Part shown: positions 37,144-47,186 of the stretch, piece by piece | Numbering within the stretch: position 1 is the stretch's first letter | How the letters are laid out: each line of letters opens with the position of its first letter | From: Symbiodinium natans | Taxonomy: Eukaryota; Sar; Dinophyceae; Suessiales; Symbiodiniaceae | DNA: 64,000 bases | Assembly: GCA_905221605.1 (NCBI GenBank) | Contig: CAJNDS010002765.1 | Location: 124,001 to 188,000, forward strand | Reading direction: 5' to 3' | Program-made: the position numbers and the translations under genes | The notes under the pieces: model-generated | What the model was told of the DNA's origin: nothing | The model's input: the letters and a program-made list of their open reading frames with translations, nothing else | Database searches by the model: none

Positions 37144-40100
37144 ATGAATGCAAATACGGGCAAAAAGATTCTGGATGGGCTTCAAGCCCGCACCTTTGCC
37201 TCTGCAAGGCATATTGCCAAGAAGCACCTCAATCCTCCGGCAGCTCTCAGATTGAAGTTGTGCCTCGCTTGTCTGCTCTATGGCACATCTTTCGTTGTGG
37301 CGGCTTTGCTGTTCAGCAGGGTGCAGGCCACCCTGGAGTTGCCACGGATTGAGATCACGAACCTGCACAGCACCACGATGTTGGTCTGGCTGAAAGATTG
37401 CGCCATGCACATGACGACAACCGATGGGAGCTCTGTAACCCTTTCTGAGACAACCATGTATCAAGACGGAAGGCCTATGCTGCACACAGAATTCAATGAA
37501 ACGCTTGGCGTACTCTCTGTCACTTGTTCGGGTCCTGCTTCCTTAAGCGGGGAAACAGTCACCGTTGTGGTTGAGGTAGGCCGTGACACTAACTTTGAAC
37601 GGCTCGAGGTAATCTTCGAACCTGATGACGGCAAGAGCTTGTTTCGTGCCAATTTTAGTGATTTGAGTGATGCCTCTCTGGGTTTGGCCAGTGATTTCTC
37701 CGCATCAGGGCAGGCCGGAATTCTCCAGATATACGGCGGTGTTTATGAAAGTTTCTCAATACAGTTGGACAGCGGGCTGGTCTTTCTGTACGAGGTGGAC
37801 TTTCAGAATGCTAATTTCGTATTTGGTGGAGAAGTTGACGTGTACCTGTGGCAAGACACGTATCATCGTGGCATGCATGTGAATCTGCAAACTGGCGATG
37901 GTCAAAACGCTAGCGCTGGGCTGTGCCTCTCGGACTGGACGGCACAGCCAGCATTGCAGGCTGCCAACATGGACGCCTATGATTACACCTTCACCTTGGG
38001 TCCATCCACAGATGCGCGCATCGTAAACATCACCCGCGGGAGTGCTTTGAGTCGCCTCTACCTTGCGCATGGGGTGTGGCGAAGCCAGAGGCATTGTGCC
38101 AACACATTCGATTCTGTTGTGAAGCTGAGGACCCATCTGGATAAAGGTTTCGATCCATGGGCGGACGTGGCAGAAGAGCGTGCAGAAATGATGCATCTGT
38201 TCTTGATGGGACCTTCTTTAGGGTCCGAGATCCAGTCTATGACCGCGGAAGGCTTTTGGATCTTCTCCGTGTTCGGTGACGCTCTAATGTGGTTTCCAGT
38301 TGGTCTCTGGAACATCTTTACCATGGGAATATTCTCCCCTCGCACGAAGCGTGGGGTCTTTCTGGTGAAAGATTCGCTTTGTCTGAGCAATCATGATAGG
38401 CTCACAGTTGGTGCACCAAATTGTGCCTTGGCTGAAGGATGTTGGAAACGAAGCTGTATGACCACTTTCCTGATGGTCTGATCGCGGTGATATGAGTTAC
38501 GGTTCATACTAAGGTCATGGTGGTATGCGGTGTCCTTTTGAAAGTACTATAGTCATAAAATCCCTACATCCTGCGAATTAGTTCAGCATCTGGTAGCTGG
38601 CAACTCAGTTCAACTCAGGCCGCCCGAAGAACTCCACGGAGGTGTTGTTGCACCATCAAGTCCTAGAGCGATGCACCCTGGCCTGGCGAAACAGCCTCCC
38701 TGACGGCTTAAATTTGAGCAATAGCCGAAATGGCAGGATCTACTACGTTGAGCACAAGTTCGACCGCGGCAAGAACCTCTTTCCGGCGATAGCTGACCAA
38801 TCGGTGGACATCATGTCTCCATCCACCAGCGCCTTTGTGAAGGAGGTCCATGGACCCGAGGAGCTGCGCGGCCTCTGGGGGATGCTCTTTGTCGTGGTGA
38901 TGATCATCCTGGCCCTGACTGGGGGCACCTTGGGACTTGGGACCCGAAAGCACGCCCCACAAGTCTCAACCCTAAGTCTCAATGTGAGCAGATTGTTTGT
39001 GTAATATACAGATGACGCATGATTTTGGGGTCTTGTCACATGTGCTCTGGACAAATTGAAGAGTCCCGAACTCTTGTGTCATGTCTTCGATTCCCCGTCT
39101 TGACAACTTGAGCATCTTGAGTTTCAAGATGGGAAACCGAAGAGTGAAGATTGAAGGTTGAAGAGTCTTGAAAAACTCTTCGGCCGCCCTTCGATTTGCA
39201 TCCTGTATTGAAACTCAAGACGCGCAAGAATTTCAAGATGGATCCCGAACTGATCCACGGAATCATTCGCTTGGAGGGGGGGGGGCAGGCAGATATCTTG
39301 CCGTTTCCACAAGGCGAAAGGATAGTAATTGTACGAGCACTCCGCCGCGATTTTACTTGTGGACCACGTGTTCATTCTGGAGCTTTCCACCTTTTCCACT
39401 TGCCCACCCTTGATGTTTTCCAGAACGTTCCAGGTGTTCAACATATAATTTCCGCATCTCCGCGTTTTAGAAATATGCACATGTCCACAATCGAAATTTG
39501 GAAAGTTGGACTGAGGAAATGGAGATTTGGAAAGTTATGATTACAGGTTGAAAAGTTGAAAGGTGGAAATGATGCGGTGATGGTCACCCCCCCATGACAC
39601 GCGCCTTGTCCTTAAGACCTCGGCAAGCGCGTTAAAATCGACTTTTCCCGATAATCGATTTTCGAGAGTAGTCAAGCCATTGTAAAACTAGGTTACGGCG
39701 TTGTTAACGACCCCGCCGAAAATTTAACTTTTTTGGGGTGTGAAGTGAAAAACCTCGGTTTTTTCGATGTTTCTGTGCGTGGTTGCTTCGGAGTGCATGT
39801 CCGGCAACCGCAGCTTAATCGACAGGCGAGATGTTTTCGGCCGAATTGACTGTAAATAGCAGTGTTTTCGTGTGTCTACTCGACTCTCGGCAGTCGCATC
39901 ATTTCAGAAGTTAGTTTTCGGAAATGCTGGTATTCACGGCGAATTTGCAGATTCCGAGAGGTTGGAGAAGTTTACGTACTTGTGTGGCAATTCTGGTACT
40001 TACAGCGAATTATTCATGTTCAGTGTACTTGCTCTGTGTAGGATCGTTTTTTGGGGATGAGGTTTAGAGTTTTGGGCTGAAGGTTTTGGGCTTGCGTGAT

Positions 40101-43100
40101 GTCTATTCGGGATGAGAATTTGGATTGAGGGTTTTGGGCTTGCGTGGTTTGTTTCGAAACCCCCCCCCCGCCCCAAACCCCCCCCCCCCCCAAACCCCCC
40201 CCCCCCCAACCCCCCCCCCCCCAAACCCCCCCACCCCCCCACCCCCCCACCCCCCCAAAAACCCCCCCAAACCCCCCCCAAACCCCCCCAAACCCCCCCA
40301 AAACAACCCCCCCAAACCCCCCCCAACCCCCAAACCCCCCCCCCCCCCCCACAAATCCCCCCCCCCCACAAATCCCCCCCCCCCCACAACTCCCCCCCCC
40401 CCACAAATCCCCACCCCCCCAAAACCCCCCCCAAACCCCCCCAAACCCCCCCCAACCCCCCCCAACCCCCCCCCCCCCCCAGACTGCTTGGTTTTTTGGG
40501 CTTGCGTGAATCTTGTCTATACGCTACCACCCCCCCCACCCCCCAAACATCAGAAACAGACTGGAAAACCCGAAAGCATACAAAACCTGCGGGGTCGCTA
40601 ACCACGCCGTAAGCTAAAACTAGCAGTGTCTTTATGTGCCCTTGTGTGTGCGCGCTTTAGTTCCTGGTTCTGAACTGTATGTCATATATACCAAATAGGA
40701 AAAGTAGTCGACCGTTCTTCTTGTCTGGCTCAAGGAGAACTGTTTGATGGAACCTTTTCTTATGATTTAAACACGAGGCATTTTCTTCACATAACTTTTT
40801 TCAACTAGAACTGCAGCCAAACAACTGAATATATCTAAGACTTCGAAAACAATCTATATTGCTGAAGAAATGTGAGAGTGTTGCTAACGTAACCATTGGC
40901 ATGCACACAAGGCATTATCTAAGCCCATTACAGTACGTTCATGATATTCACCGTATAGGCACTGTAACCAGTATTCATTTTAACCTTATGACCCTATGTG
41001 TTCATATAAGTTATACCAGTAACGTAGTCGATGTTGCGAGCAGAGTGGTATACAAGAGATAAACCTGATAGAAATGATGAGTCTGATGCAAGTAGCAGAC
41101 TTTAAAGATCGATAATCGAATGAATATGATAATAAACCCATTGAAATCAATGCAAGGCATTAAGCTCATTGTATTATGTTCCTTATATTCAGTATAGCCA
41201 CTGTATCCAATAGGCTCATTCCCTGCATTCATTCTAGTGCTTAGTATATTCGTAGCATACTCAATTTAACATGTATATTTGTTATACGCGTTTTGTTCAT
41301 TGTATTTGTTAGATCGGATGTATTCATTGTGTACCATTTGTATTGCTTATACTAACTATTTAACTAACGAGGATAGTTATACCATTTATTGTCAGCTGAT
41401 TAGCTATTTATGTTTTTTGAACAAGAAAATCTTTACATTACTTCAAAACCCAAGACAACTTGTCAGGATCTGCGCTGCACATTCGGAGGGATTCCCAAGA
41501 CAGTATATTGGATAAAACACACCTCAAACAAGCATCAGGGGCATCACCGTATAACCACTATAATCTGTATTCAATGCTATTCTTGTCAAGTTCCGCGCAA
41601 TGCTATTCTTGTCAAGTTCCGCGCTGCCTATGCCCGGATCTAAGATAATCGATTTGAGGAAATGTGACCGAAATAACTCAAGTTTTAAGTTTTGCTTATC
41701 GGCGGGTCGGGGGGGGGGGGGGGGAGATGGGCGTGATTGTTTGAGTGAAGATTTTTCGTACGAAGCACAACATAGGTAAAACATATGACATGCCATGTTT
41801 TGCTCGCCGGGAAGCTTAGCTTGAGATAAGATGTTGTGGATTCAGCATAACAAACCACAAGCCTAAACGTCCCAAAGTCCAAAAGTCCAAGATTCTCAAG
41901 CCGAAAGTCCAAAAAGAGTCCGGAAGTCCGTCCAAAATCCACAGGCCTGCAAGTCATGTCCAAAGTCCAAAGTCCATGTTTTCTGGACTTTTGGACTTTT
42001 GGACATGTTGGCCGGAGACTTTTGGACTTTTGGACTGTTGGAGAAAATTGGACTTTTGGACTTTCAGACTGTAGACTATTGGATTCGTCGACTATTGACC
42101 CACCCCTTCCATGGCAGCCACGACAGGTGCGTGTCATGGGAGGGGGGCTGTATACGCACGCCTACTTGCATTGTGAGTCATGTTGAACCCTGCCCTGGGC
42201 TTCCAGCACCCTATCGCCGTGTAACACATGTCAGGCATGCTCAAAAACGTAGCCGTGCATGCAGGTATCTTGGCCTGCGTCCTGGTCATCACCTTGTACA
42301 AGATGCAGAAGCGGAGATATCTTAAATGCAGAACTTCGCCGCATGCTTCGCTCGGCAGCGAGCTGAAATGCCTGTACCGTTTGGAGGACAAGTGCAACCT
42401 TCTGTTGACGCTGGCGCGGTGTCTGATTCTTCGATCGCCCTCAGGAAAAGCAAAGATTACAGTGCAGAACGTATTCATGATTTGTGTCGGGCACTTCATT
42501 GTTATGCAGTTGCTTGTTACGCCAACGTTGCTGATCGCAATCCTTAATGGCAACAACATGGCAGAGCTCCGCGCAATTTGCAACTTCAATGAATGGCTGA
42601 CAGGCGGTTGCCTGAATATTCGCCACCGTGCGCTGTCAACCACCATGCTGATGGCTTCCATCATCATGAACGCCATCTTCTTCCTCAATACGCAGTTGGA
42701 GTATTTGACACGTCATGGACTCGACCTGGCTGAGGAGACTGGCGACTGTCCTCGCTTCTACAGGGTTGCCATGAAGTTTCGTGCGTCCAAGGTCTACAGT
42801 GCATTTTTGACCCTTTGCTTCATGGTCTCACTCTTCTTCTTCTGCGCGTACTTCATCTTGGTTATCATTTTTATATTGCTGGGAACGCTTCTGAAGCCTG
42901 AGCGCCTCGCTCCTGTGCTGCTTGCCGTTGTGGGAGCCGTGATCGTGGCCCAGCAGGTCACGCAGAAGTTCGAAGAGTTTGTAGAACAGGCGAAGGTCAT
43001 GGCAGCTGAGTGGTTGGCGAAGAATGTCAACACTGCCCTGGATTCTGCAAAGGATTTTCTCGGTGACGTGGGTAGTCAAGTGGGAAACAAAATGGAAGGT

Positions 43101-45905
43101 CTGGCGGGCTCTGCCCTGGATTCCCTAGAGTCGGTGCCCTTTGCGAAGGAAGCATTGACCCGAGTGGGCGTGAATGCAGATTCCTTCAATGCAGATTTGA
43201 TCATGAATAAGGTGCAACAGGCCACTGAGATGGCTATTGACTCAACGGCTGATCAGATCGGCAAAATAGCCGCCGATCCAGGTGCTGCAGGAACGTTGAT
43301 GAACATACGCAGTACACAAGATGCCATGAACTCTGCTCAAAAGCTGCTGGACCAAGTGGCAGACAATCTGCCGGGCAGAGTTTCTGATGAGGCTGAGACC
43401 ATGCTACATTCTGGCACAGCAGCAGGCGCATTAGGCACCCTGGGTGGATCTGCTATTTCTGCAGCAGTGGCTGCAGCCTCCACTTCAGCAGTTGCAAAAG
43501 ATGCACTAGGCAAGCTTGACGAAACAAGGTTACGCTCCTTGATGGAGCAAACATCGAGTCAGGCAGGTGTGGATCCGTCTGCGATAATGCAGATGCTGCA
43601 AGCATCGGGCCAGGCAGGCATCGACCCTTCCTCCATAATGCAGGTGGTCAGTGGCTCTGCAGATCAGGGTGGTAGCTTAGCGGCAGCACGTTCCTTGATG
43701 GAGCAGGCTTCAGGCCAGACAGGTGTGGATCCGTCTGCAATAATGAAGATGCTGCAAGCATCGGGCCAAGCAGGCATCGACCCTTCCTCCATAATGCAGG
43801 CGTTCAGTGGCTCTGCAGATCAGGGTGGCAGCTTGGCGGCGGCACGTTCCTTGATGGAGCAAGCTTCAGGCCAGACAGGTGTGGATCCGTCTGCAATAAT
43901 GAAGATGCTGCAAGCATCGGGCCAAGCAGGCATCGACCCTTCCTCCATAATGCAGGCGGTCAGTGGCTCTGCAGTTCAGGGTGGCAGCTTGGCGGCGGCA
44001 CGTTCCTTGATGGAGCAAGCTTCAGGCCAGGCAGGTGTGGATCCGTCTGCCATGATGAAGATGCTGCAAGCATCGGGCCAAGCAGGCATCGACCCTTCCT
44101 CCGTAATGCAGGCGGTCAGTGGCTCTGCAGATCAGGGTGGCAGCTTGGCGGCGGCACGTTCCTTGATGGAGCAAGCTTCAGGCCAGGCAGGTGTGGATCC
44201 GTCTGCCATGATGCAGATGCTGCAAGCATCGGGCCAAGCAGGCATCGACCCTTCCTCAATACTGCAGGCGGTCAGTGGCTCTGCAGATCAGGGTGGCAGC
44301 TTGGCGGCGGCACGTTCCTTGATGGAGCAAGCTTCAGGCCAGGCAGGTGTGGATCCGTCTGCCCTAATGAAGATGCTGCAAGCATCGGGCCAAGCAGGCA
44401 TCGACCCTTCCTCCATAATGCAGGCGGTCAGTGGCTCTGCAGATCAGGGTGGCAGCTTGGCGGCGGCACGTTCCTTGATGGAGCAAGCTTCAGGCCAGGC
44501 AGGTGTGGATCCGTCTGCCCTAATGAAGATGCTGCAAGCATCAGGCCAGGCAGGCATCGACCCTTCCTCCATAATGCAGGCGGTCAGTGGCTCTGCAGAT
44601 CAGGGTGGCAGCTTGGCGGCGGCACGTTCCTTGATGGAGCAAGCTTCAGGCCAGGCAGGTGTGGATCCGTCGGCCATGATGCAGATGCTGCAAGCATCGG
44701 GCCAAGCAGGCATCGACCCTTCCTCCATAATGCAGGCGGTCAGTGGCTCTGCAGATCAGGGTGGCAGCTTGGCGGCGGCACGTTCCTTGATGGAGCAAGC
44801 TTCAGGCCAGGCAGGTGTGGATCCGTCTGCCCTAATGAAGATGCTGCAAGCATCAGGCCAGGCAGGCATCGACCCTTCCTCCATAATGCAGGCGTTCAGT
44901 GGCTCTGCAGATCAGGGTGGCAGCTTGGCGGCGGCACGTTCCTTGATGGAGCAAGCTTCAGGCCAGGCAGGTGTGGATCCGTCTGCCATAATGAAGATGC
45001 TGCAAGCATCGGGCCAAGCAGGCATCGACCCTTCCTCCATAATGCAGGCGTTCAGTGGCTCTGCAGATCAGGGTGGCAGCTTGGCGGCGGCACGTTCCTT
45101 GATGGAGCAAGCTTCAGGCCAGGCAGGTGTGGATCCGTCTGCCATAATGAAGATGCTGCAAGCATCGGGCCAGGCAGGCATCGACCCTTCCTCCATAATG
45201 CAGGCGTTCAGTGGCTCTGCAGATCAGGGTGGCAGCTTGGCGGCGGCACGTTCCTTGATGGAGCAAGCTTCAGGCCAGGCAGGTGTGGATCCGTCTGCCA
45301 TGATGCAGATGCTGCAAGCATCGGGCCAAGCAGGCATCGACCCTTCCTCCATAATGCAGGCGGTCAGTGGCGCTGCCGATCAGGGTGGCAGCTTGGTCGT
45401 GGGGGTACGTTCCTTGATGGAGCAAGCTTCAAACCAGGCAGATGGAGAACCTAGTGGAAGGTCCGCTTTTGCTGTTGCAAATTCAGTTTTGAAAAGAGCC
45501 GTTACGGGGGTGGTTGAAACATTGGATTTGGAGGCACCCGATTTGGACGAGATTGGTCAGGATGAATCACTTGATCTGGAGAACGTCCTTGTGATGTTGG
45601 GCCTCAGCAAAGGGCAACTGCTGCTCATTAACATCAATGCGATTCTTGTATTCCTGTCCGTTGTGGGCTTCACTCTCATCGGCTCCTCGATTTTTTTAGG
45701 CGGCGGCATAGATGCTTTGATTCCCCAGCTCACCTCAACTGCAGGGACGCTGGCATCGACGGTTGCTGTGATCCGCTCCAAGAAGCAGGAGCTAAAGAAC
45801 GCGGATCTCTCTGCAATGTCTGGCGCTCTCAAGGACGCCGCAGGTGAGCTTCAGAATCCTGGGCAGAATCCTGCACACAATGCAGAGACCAAGAAGGAAC
45901 AGTGA
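37144..45905 (+). CDS. Large multi-pass membrane protein with 52-residue tandem repeats
   Basis: I read this as one gene. Exon 1 starts at the ATG at 37144 and is open to 38,481 (the true end is probably near 38,363, at a GA donor). It has a membrane anchor at about residues 37-57, then a beta-rich, probably extracytosolic domain with N-glycosylation sites (NFS, NAS, NIT), and a second hydrophobic segment (FWIFSVFGDALMWFPVGLW). A middle exon ends at 38,924 (GLWGMLFVVVMIILALTG) and joins in frame, by a 3,340-nt GC-AG intron, to the last exon at 42265-45905 (GILACVLVITLYK). That exon adds about four more hydrophobic segments, an Ala-rich helical region, twelve 52-residue repeats and a final membrane segment (LVFLSVVGFTLIGSSIFLGG) before a Lys-rich tail. 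The junction between exon 1 and the middle exon is unresolved. No known family recognised; alternatively these are two genes. Confidence 0.6.
39691..40615. mobile_element. Putative non-autonomous element with terminal inverted repeats
   Basis: The 29 bases ending at 39,718 (core GGTTACGGCGTTGTTAACGA) match the reverse complement of 40,587-40,615 at 25 of 29 positions. The roughly 0.9 kb between them has no coding capacity and contains the C-rich block. A MITE-like or foldback DNA transposon relic fits. Target-site duplications were not identified. Confidence 0.4.
40157..40484. repeat. Long C-rich tract, (C)6-10 A(1-4)
   Basis: About 330 bases of C-runs separated by A-runs (CCCCCCCAAA and CCCCCCACAAAT types). 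It could be degenerate telomere-type sequence or simple slippage DNA. Pro-rich and Gly-rich frames of 120-200 codons across it are artefacts. Intronic if the 37.1-45.9 kb gene model is right. Confidence 0.9.
40630..41700. other. AT-rich island with drifted internal repeats
   Basis: Base composition is visibly more AT-rich than its surroundings. Segments at about 40,905-40,985 and 41,148-41,230 are imperfect copies of one another (GGCATTA, then CATT, TATTCA, GTATAG, CACTGTA), with a weaker third echo near 41,540-41,570. A perfect 26-bp tandem duplication lies at 41,573-41,624. No coding capacity. It lies within the large intron of the repeat-protein gene. Confidence 0.6.
41871..42075. repeat. 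Fold-back of degenerate AAAGTCC / GGACTTT units
   Basis: The left half (41,871-41,978) is built from AAAGTCC or AAAAGTCC units. The right half (about 41,980-42,075) is built from their complement, TTTGGACTTT. The centre is near 41,979 (GTCCATGTTTTCTGGAC). The strand could fold into an imperfect hairpin of nearly 100 bp. It ends about 190 bp upstream of the acceptor site used by the last exon of the repeat-protein gene. Confidence 0.8.
43536..45410 (+). repeat. 156-bp tandem repeat, 12 copies, in-frame (coding)
   Basis: Twelve head-to-tail 156-bp units encode a 52-residue repeat starting SLMEQASGQ. Each unit is itself two related halves (QASGQAGVDPSAIMKML and QASGQAGIDPSSIMQA). Differences between units are few and concentrated at a handful of codons (Ala/Thr, Ile/Met/Leu, Lys/Gln, Val/Phe), so the array was recently homogenised. 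The first and last units are the most divergent. The frame is preserved throughout. Confidence 0.95.
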
Positions 45906-46549
45906 GTCAATGTGCCCACGCCGTGGTTTTTTCGAAGCAATCTCAATCGCAACATGCTCCGACGCCTTCATGCAAAGCATTGGTACAAGTAGTGGAGCAA
46001 ACCTGAGAATTGAAGCCGCGCTCGCACCAGAAATGCTTGCTGCAATCTCCGAAGTCTCTTTTAATTTTGATAATTGTGGCAGCACTGGGGGGATGTTCTT
46101 TCTTGAAACAATTACGAGAACAAGCAGGAGAGATGGAGAGCATGAGAGAGAGATAGACAGAGAGAGAGAAAGAGAGAGAACCGCTGGGCCGTCGTGGCCG
46201 GGGGACCTCCTCTGGGGGGACCCTCTTGAGCGTGATGAAGAAGAAGAAGAAGAAGAGAGAATACAGAGAAGACACGGAAAGAAAAGAGAGAGAAAAAGAG
46301 AGATTGTGAGAGAAAGAATCCAAACTATATATATATATACATACACAAACGTTTGCGCGCGCCGCCTCGGCAGCCGGGCTGGCCAAACGAGTGGTGGAGC
46401 ATGCGCACCGGGCCTGAGAGAGGTCCAAGTTCGGGGGGTTTCAAGGGGAGGGTGGAGGGTTTGGGGTTCCAACAGAAAGCTCCAGGGGCGGATTATAAGG
46501 GCCAGGAAGGGAACAGGAGGATCCCAGAGAAGGATCAGATACTGGTATG
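45906..46549. repeat. Non-coding, GA-rich microsatellites
   Basis: GAGA-type purine tracts at about 46,125-46,183 and 46,233-46,318 (with GAA repeats) flank a GC-rich spacer. A short (AT)n lies at about 46,325-46,340. No gene supported. Confidence 0.7.
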
Positions 46550-46867
46550 TTACATATTTTTCAACAAATTCGTACATTTATAATCTGAATTATAATCATT
46601 ATCTAGATATGGAGATGAAGATAAAGGATTCATATATCTAATTTCAATTCTAGTAGAAATATTTATGATTACTATCATCTAGATCAAAATATATATTTCA
46701 TCTAAATTAAAAATCATATATTATATTCGTAATTCACACACGGTATTTGTTGTCGCCATTTTAATATTGGATACTAGCTTCTTTATTAAGAGATATCAAA
46801 AGAATTCTTATTATATAGAAAATTCTTGATGAAATAAATCCGAAAAACTAAGATGGAAGGAATTTTA
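46550..46867. other. Very AT-rich segment ending at the gap
   Basis: Roughly three quarters A+T by eye, without reading frames, in abrupt contrast to the GC-richer DNA on both sides. It abuts the assembly gap. It may be genuine AT-rich repeat DNA, organelle-derived DNA, or a scaffold misjoin. Confidence 0.6.
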
Positions 46868-46967
46868 NNNNNNNNNNNNNNNNNNNNNNNNNNNNNNNNN
46901 NNNNNNNNNNNNNNNNNNNNNNNNNNNNNNNNNNNNNNNNNNNNNNNNNNNNNNNNNNNNNNNNNNN
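46868..46967. other. Assembly gap (100 N)
   Basis: Exactly 100 undetermined bases, which is the usual placeholder for a gap of unknown size. It hides the 5' end of the retroelement that follows. Confidence 0.99.
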
Positions 46968-47186
46968 ACTGCTTCACTTCAGCGTCAGCTAAACGCTCCT
47001 CCCAGTCTCTTTTCATACGTCCTCGAGAGCTCTTTCTGTGGTGTGTTGGTCAGTACCAGAGAAGGATCCAGGATCCTTTTGTTTCTCAACCCTCCTCATT
47101 GGCTTGCTCTTGCCTGCACCGGCCCCCGCCCGCATACGTGTGTTCGCCTTCTTCTTCAGCTGTCCAACTAAGGTGCCGCTTGCAAC

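Noticed and set aside
40000-40612. Proline-rich and glycine-rich frames up to 201 codons
   Set aside because: They run through the C/A simple-sequence tract on both strands and in all frames; slippage DNA, not genes.
43536-45410. CRISPR-like or satellite array
   Set aside because: The repeats are directly adjacent, 156 bp long and in frame within a long coding exon; there are no spacers.
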